DNA from: Nocardia amamiensis NBRC 102102
GTDB lineage: Bacteria > Actinomycetota > Actinomycetes > Mycobacteriales > Mycobacteriaceae
Length of the DNA: 33,757 nt
Direction of reading: 5' to 3'
NCBI RefSeq assembly: GCF_001612745.1
Contig: NZ_BDBA01000112.1
Span: 1 to 33,757 of the forward strand
The notes under the pieces are model-generated. The model searched no databases, was not told where the DNA came from, and was given only the letters and a program-made list of their open reading frames with translations. The translations under genes were made by a program, and so were the position numbers. This document shows positions 30,711 to 33,757 of this stretch, piece after piece. Every line of letters begins with the position of its first letter. The first letter of the stretch is position 1.

Positions 30711-31643
30711 GTGAGCCAGTACGCGAAGTCGACGGCGAGCACCTACGAGCTGCCCCATCTGGACACGCTCGAGGCCGAGTCGGCGCACATATTCCGTGAA
30801 GTGGCAGCGACATTCGAACGCCCGGTGTTGCTGTTCTCCGGCGGCAAGGACTCGGTGGTGATGCTGCACCTTGCGGCCAAGGCCTTCTGGCCCGCGCCGC
30901 TGCCGTTCCCGGTGCTGCATATCGACACCGGGCACAACTTCGACGAGGTGATCGCCTACCGCGACGCCACGGTGGCGCGCTTGGGGCTGCGCCTGGTGGT
31001 CGGGCGGGTGCAGGACGACATCGATGCGGGGCGCGTGGTCGAGGAGACCGGTCCGCGTGCCTCGCGCAACCGGTTGCAGACCACCACGTTGCTGCGCGCG
31101 ATCCAGGAGGGATCGTTCGACGCCGTCTTCGGCGGCGCGCGCCGCGACGAGGAGAAGGCTCGCGCCAAGGAGCGGGTGTTCAGTTTCCGCGACGAGTACG
31201 GCCAGTGGGATCCGCGCAGGCAGCGCCCGGAGCTGTGGAATCTCTACAACGGCAGGCACCGGCCGGGCGAGCACATCCGGGTGTTTCCACTGTCGAACTG
31301 GACCGAACTGGACATCTGGAACTACATCGCCGCCGAGGGCATCGAGCTGCCCGCGCTGTACTACGCGCACCGCAGGCTGGTGGTACAGCGCGACGGAATG
31401 TTATTGGCGCACACAAGATTTCTCGAACTCCTCGACGGCGAGCGGCCATACGAGGCCACCGTGCGATTCCGCACCGTCGGCGACGCCACCTGCACCGGCT
31501 GCGTCGAATCGACCGCGACCACCCCGGCGCACGTGGTGGCCGAGGTCGCCGCCGCGCGGGTCACCGAGCGCGGCGCCACCCGCGCCGACGACCGCATCTC
31601 CGAGGCAGGCATGGAAGACCGCAAACGCGAAGGCTACTTCTGA
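30711..31643 (+). CDS. cysD: Sulfate adenylyltransferase subunit 2
   Basis: This 310-residue protein is the catalytic half of ATP sulfurylase. It has the PP-loop S-G-G-K-D-S (residues 43-48), H-I-D-T-G-H-N-F, G-G-A-R-R-D-E-E-K-A-R-A-K-E-R and N-W-T-E-L-D-I-W. The C-terminus ends R-K-R-E-G-Y-F, as is normal for CysD. It forms APS from ATP and sulfate with energy from the CysN GTPase. The GTG start at 30711 overlaps no upstream gene but lies at the predicted transcription start. Its TGA overlaps the cysNC ATG by one base. Confidence 0.95.
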   Translation: MSQYAKSTASTYELPHLDTLEAESAHIFREVAATFERPVLLFSGGKDSVVMLHLAAKAFWPAPLPFPVLHIDTGHNFDEVIAYRDATVARLGLRLVVGRVQDDIDAGRVVEETGPRASRNRLQTTTLLRAIQEGSFDAVFGGARRDEEKARAKERVFSFRDEYGQWDPRRQRPELWNLYNGRHRPGEHIRVFPLSNWTELDIWNYIAAEGIELPALYYAHRRLVVQRDGMLLAHTRFLELLDGERPYEATVRFRTVGDATCTGCVESTATTPAHVVAEVAAARVTERGATRADDRISEAGMEDRKREGYF

Positions 31644-33481
31644 TGACGACCACCACCTTGTTGCGCCTCGCGACCGCGGGCAGCGTCGACGACGGCAAGT
31701 CGACCCTGATCGGACGCCTGCTGTTCGATTCCAAGACCCTCTTCACCGACCAGCTCGCCGCGGTGGAGCGCACCAGCCGCGACCGCGGCGACGACTACCC
31801 GAACCTGGCCCTGCTCACCGACGGCCTGCGCGCCGAACGCGAACAGGGCATCACCATCGACGTGGCGCACCGGTATTTCGCCACGCCCAGAAGGAAATTC
31901 ATCATCGCCGACACCCCCGGGCACGTGCAGTACACCCGCAATATGGTGACCGGCGCCTCCACCGCCGATTTGGCGCTGATCCTGGTGGACGCCAGGAAAG
32001 GCGTGGTGGAGCAGACCCGCCGCCACGCTTTCCTCGCCGGCCTGCTGGGCATCCCGCACCTGGTGCTCTGCGTGAACAAGATGGATCTGGTCGGCTGGTC
32101 GCAGGATCGGTTCGAGGAGATCCGCGCGGAGTTCGCGCGATTCGCCTCCAAGCTCGACGTCTCCGACCTCGCGTTCGTGCCGGTGTCGGCGCTGCACGGC
32201 GACAATATCGTGCACCGCGGCGCCAGCATGCCGTGGTACGAGGGCACTCCCCTGCTGCACCACCTCGAAGAGGTGCACATCGCCTCGGATCGCAACCTGA
32301 TCGACGCGCGGTTTCCCGTGCAGTACGTCACGCGCAGGCACGCCGAGGATTTCCGCGGCTATGCGGGCACCGTGGCAGGCGGGGTGTTCAAGCCGGGCGA
32401 CGAAGTCGCGGTGCTGCCTTCCGGATTCACCACCACGCTCACGGCGATCTGGGGCCCTGGCGGCACGCCGGTCGCGGAAGCCTTTCCGCCGCAAGCGGTC
32501 ACGATCCAGCTCGCCGACGAGCTGGACATCTCCCGCGGCGACCTGATCTGCCGCCCCAACAACCGCCCGCACGCGGGGCGCGACCTGGACGCGATGGTGT
32601 GCTGGTTCGCCGAGGACGCCCAGCTCACCCCCGGCGCCACCTATACGATCCGGCACACCACCCGCGCCGCCACCGCCGAGGTCCGCTCCCTGGACTACCG
32701 GCTGGACGTCAACACGCTGCATCGGGACGAGGACGCGGAGTCGTTGTCGCTCAACGAGATCGGACGCGTCCAGCTGCGCGCCCGCCATCCTCTGCTGTTC
32801 GATCCCTACCGGCGAAACCGTGCCACCGGCAGTTTCATCCTGGTCGACGAAACCACCAACAACACCGTCGCCGCGGGCATGATCACCGGCCCGACCCTGC
32901 CGTCGGCCCGGGTGGTCTGGCATTCCACCGCGGTCGGGCGCGACGAGCGCGCCACCCGCGGCCTCACTGTCTGGCTGACCGGCCTGTCCGGCTCCGGAAA
33001 ATCCACCGTCGCGGTGGAACTGGAACGCAGGTTGGTGGCCGCGGGCCGCCCGGCGTTCCTCCTCGACGGCGACAACCTGCGCCACGGACTCAACTCCGAC
33101 CTCGGATTCAGCGCGGCCGACCGCGTGGAGAACGTCCGCCGGGTCGGCGAGGTCGCCAGACTGTTCGCCGAAGCCGGAGTGGTAGCGGTTGTTTCGCTGA
33201 TCAGCCCGTACCGCGCCGACCGCGACCGGGTCCGGGCCATGCACGAGGAGGCGGGCATTCCGTTCCTCGAGGTGTTCGTCGACACGCCGCTCGCGGTCTG
33301 CGAAGCGCGCGATCCCAAGGGTATGTACGCCAAGGCACGAGCGGGCGAAATCCGCGGCTTCACCGGCATCGATGATCCCTACGAGGTACCAGTGAACGCG
33401 GACATCGTCCTGCGGCCGGACCACGGCGACCCCGCCTCGATGGCCGCGACCATCATCGCGCGACTGACTCGGATGGACTGA
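31643..33481 (+). CDS. cysNC: Bifunctional CysN GTPase / CysC adenylylsulfate kinase
   Basis: This 612-residue protein fuses the GTPase subunit of ATP sulfurylase to APS kinase. The GTPase part has G-S-V-D-D-G-K-S-T, D-T-P-G-H and N-K-M-D, followed by two beta-barrel domains. Near residue 440 the CysC part begins, with Walker A G-L-S-G-S-G-K-S-T, D-G-D-N-L-R-H-G-L-N-S-D-L-G-F and S-P-Y-R-A-D-R-D. It yields APS and then PAPS, used for sulfate reduction or by sulfotransferases. Fusion is common in mycolic-acid actinomycetes. The ATG at 31643 overlaps the cysD stop by one base. A strong hairpin follows. Confidence 0.95.
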   Translation: MTTTTLLRLATAGSVDDGKSTLIGRLLFDSKTLFTDQLAAVERTSRDRGDDYPNLALLTDGLRAEREQGITIDVAHRYFATPRRKFIIADTPGHVQYTRNMVTGASTADLALILVDARKGVVEQTRRHAFLAGLLGIPHLVLCVNKMDLVGWSQDRFEEIRAEFARFASKLDVSDLAFVPVSALHGDNIVHRGASMPWYEGTPLLHHLEEVHIASDRNLIDARFPVQYVTRRHAEDFRGYAGTVAGGVFKPGDEVAVLPSGFTTTLTAIWGPGGTPVAEAFPPQAVTIQLADELDISRGDLICRPNNRPHAGRDLDAMVCWFAEDAQLTPGATYTIRHTTRAATAEVRSLDYRLDVNTLHRDEDAESLSLNEIGRVQLRARHPLLFDPYRRNRATGSFILVDETTNNTVAAGMITGPTLPSARVVWHSTAVGRDERATRGLTVWLTGLSGSGKSTVAVELERRLVAAGRPAFLLDGDNLRHGLNSDLGFSAADRVENVRRVGEVARLFAEAGVVAVVSLISPYRADRDRVRAMHEEAGIPFLEVFVDTPLAVCEARDPKGMYAKARAGEIRGFTGIDDPYEVPVNADIVLRPDHGDPASMAATIIARLTRMD

Positions 33482-33543
33482 ACCTCGGCCTGGCCAGGCC
33501 GACGATGGACGCACCCGGTCAGCTGCACCCGCGGTCGTCTCGC

Positions 33544-33580
33544 AGCTGCCGCGCACCGCATGATCCGGTGCGCGGCAGCT
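33544..33580. terminator. Bidirectional 15-bp hairpin terminator between cysNC and rpoB
   Basis: AGCTGCCGCGCACCG at 33544-33558 pairs fully with CGGTGCGCGGCAGCT at 33566-33580 across a 7-nt loop. It lies between the convergent stop codons of cysNC and the rpoB copy, 12 bp from the latter. A short TTT follows on the plus strand. Confidence 0.8.
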
Positions 33581-33592
33581 TTCACCCCCGGA

Positions 33593-33757
33593 TCAGCTCG
33601 GGAGGTCGTCGATCGATGCGGATTCGTTGCGGGACAGCGTGATTCCGAGATTGGCGGCGGTGCGATCGAGCTCGTCCTCATCGCCCTGCTGCAATTCGAT
33701 GGTGGCGCCGTCGGAGGACAGCACCTCGACGTTGAGGCACAGCGACTGAAGTTCCTT
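33593..33757 (-). CDS. rpoB: RNA polymerase beta subunit, C-terminal end (probable second rpoB copy)
   Basis: The last 54 codons of rpoB are visible; the gene continues beyond the right edge. The translation K-E-L-Q-S-L-C-L-N-V-E-V-L-S-S-D-G is the invariant RpoB end region, followed by the variable acidic tail of actinobacteria (L-S-R-N-E-S-A-S-I-D-D-L-P-S). It ends at a TGA (33593-33595). In actinobacteria rpoC normally follows rpoB directly; here a terminator and the convergent cysNC gene follow instead. This suggests a stand-alone paralog such as rpoB2 of Nocardia, known for rifampicin resistance. Whether the resistance-type residues are present cannot be seen, since that part lies outside the window. 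Confidence 0.88.
   Translation of the reverse strand, partial: KELQSLCLNVEVLSSDGATIELQQGDEDELDRTAANLGITLSRNESASIDDLPS

Noticed and set aside
31634..33556. Minus-strand open frame of 640 codons opposite cysNC
   Set aside because: It mirrors the well-supported cysNC gene and shows no domain motif; long antisense frames are expected at this GC content.
1..33757. tRNA genes, CRISPR arrays, insertion sequences or phage modules
   Set aside because: No cloverleaf-like CCA-adjacent sequence, no regularly spaced repeats, and no transposase, integrase or phage motifs were seen in the translations.

Overview
The window reads as chromosomal DNA of a high-GC, mycolic-acid-type actinomycete, most likely Nocardia or a close relative. 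The evidence is as follows. A minus-strand RpoB C-terminus at the right edge has the actinobacterial ending. A perfect match to the mycobacterial/rhodococcal KstR operator lies in front of a DUF1214-SDR-sulfotransferase operon that resembles M. tuberculosis Rv3531c-Rv3530c-Rv3529c. CysN and CysC are fused. GTG starts, 4-nt start/stop overlaps and leaderless-type promoters are frequent. I see no tRNA, rRNA, CRISPR array, insertion sequence or prophage.

Layout. (1) 1-2505: a WYL/DeoR-type regulator (partial) diverges from a short UvrA-like ABC ATPase. (2) 2738-10179: a sugar island with a GH43-like five-bladed propeller glycosidase, an L-fucose/D-arabinose isomerase-family protein, an FGGY kinase, a thioredoxin, a GH172 (DUF2961) glycosidase, a convergent small unknown gene and a second FGGY kinase of xylulokinase type. 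The combination fits intracellular breakdown of D-arabinofuranose oligosaccharides to D-ribulose/D-xylulose 5-phosphates; this is inference. (3) 10405-13075: an unknown protein, two small SRPBCC-like proteins coupled by an ATGA overlap, a divergent TetR regulator and a HAD phosphatase. (4) 13359-17281: a three-gene operon of an unknown 463-residue protein, a MoxR AAA+ ATPase and a Zn-metallopeptidase/VWA protein. (5) 17637-20483: a hotdog thioesterase, a SUKH-like protein and a short Rho paralog with a long leader.

(6) 20530-26301: accessory regulators and enzymes, namely a GntR regulator facing a PEBP-SRPBCC fusion, an HxlR regulator facing a Rid-family protein, an ECF sigma factor with an NTF2-like tail, and an SDR-DUF899 pair. 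(7) 26605-30701: a KstR-box-controlled operon (DUF1214, SDR, sulfotransferase) diverges from an IclR regulator. (8) 30711-33481: cysD-cysNC, which make APS/PAPS, start from a leaderless-type promoter embedded in the iclR stop codon. (9) 33593-33757: the rpoB 3' end, not followed by rpoC, which points to a second rpoB.

The most notable points are the proposed D-arabinan/D-arabinose catabolic island, the MoxR-VWA-metallopeptidase triad with its unknown partner, the accessory Rho, the sterol-regulated sulfotransferase operon next to PAPS synthesis, and the orphan rpoB copy. All functional statements come from motif reading; no database search was run.
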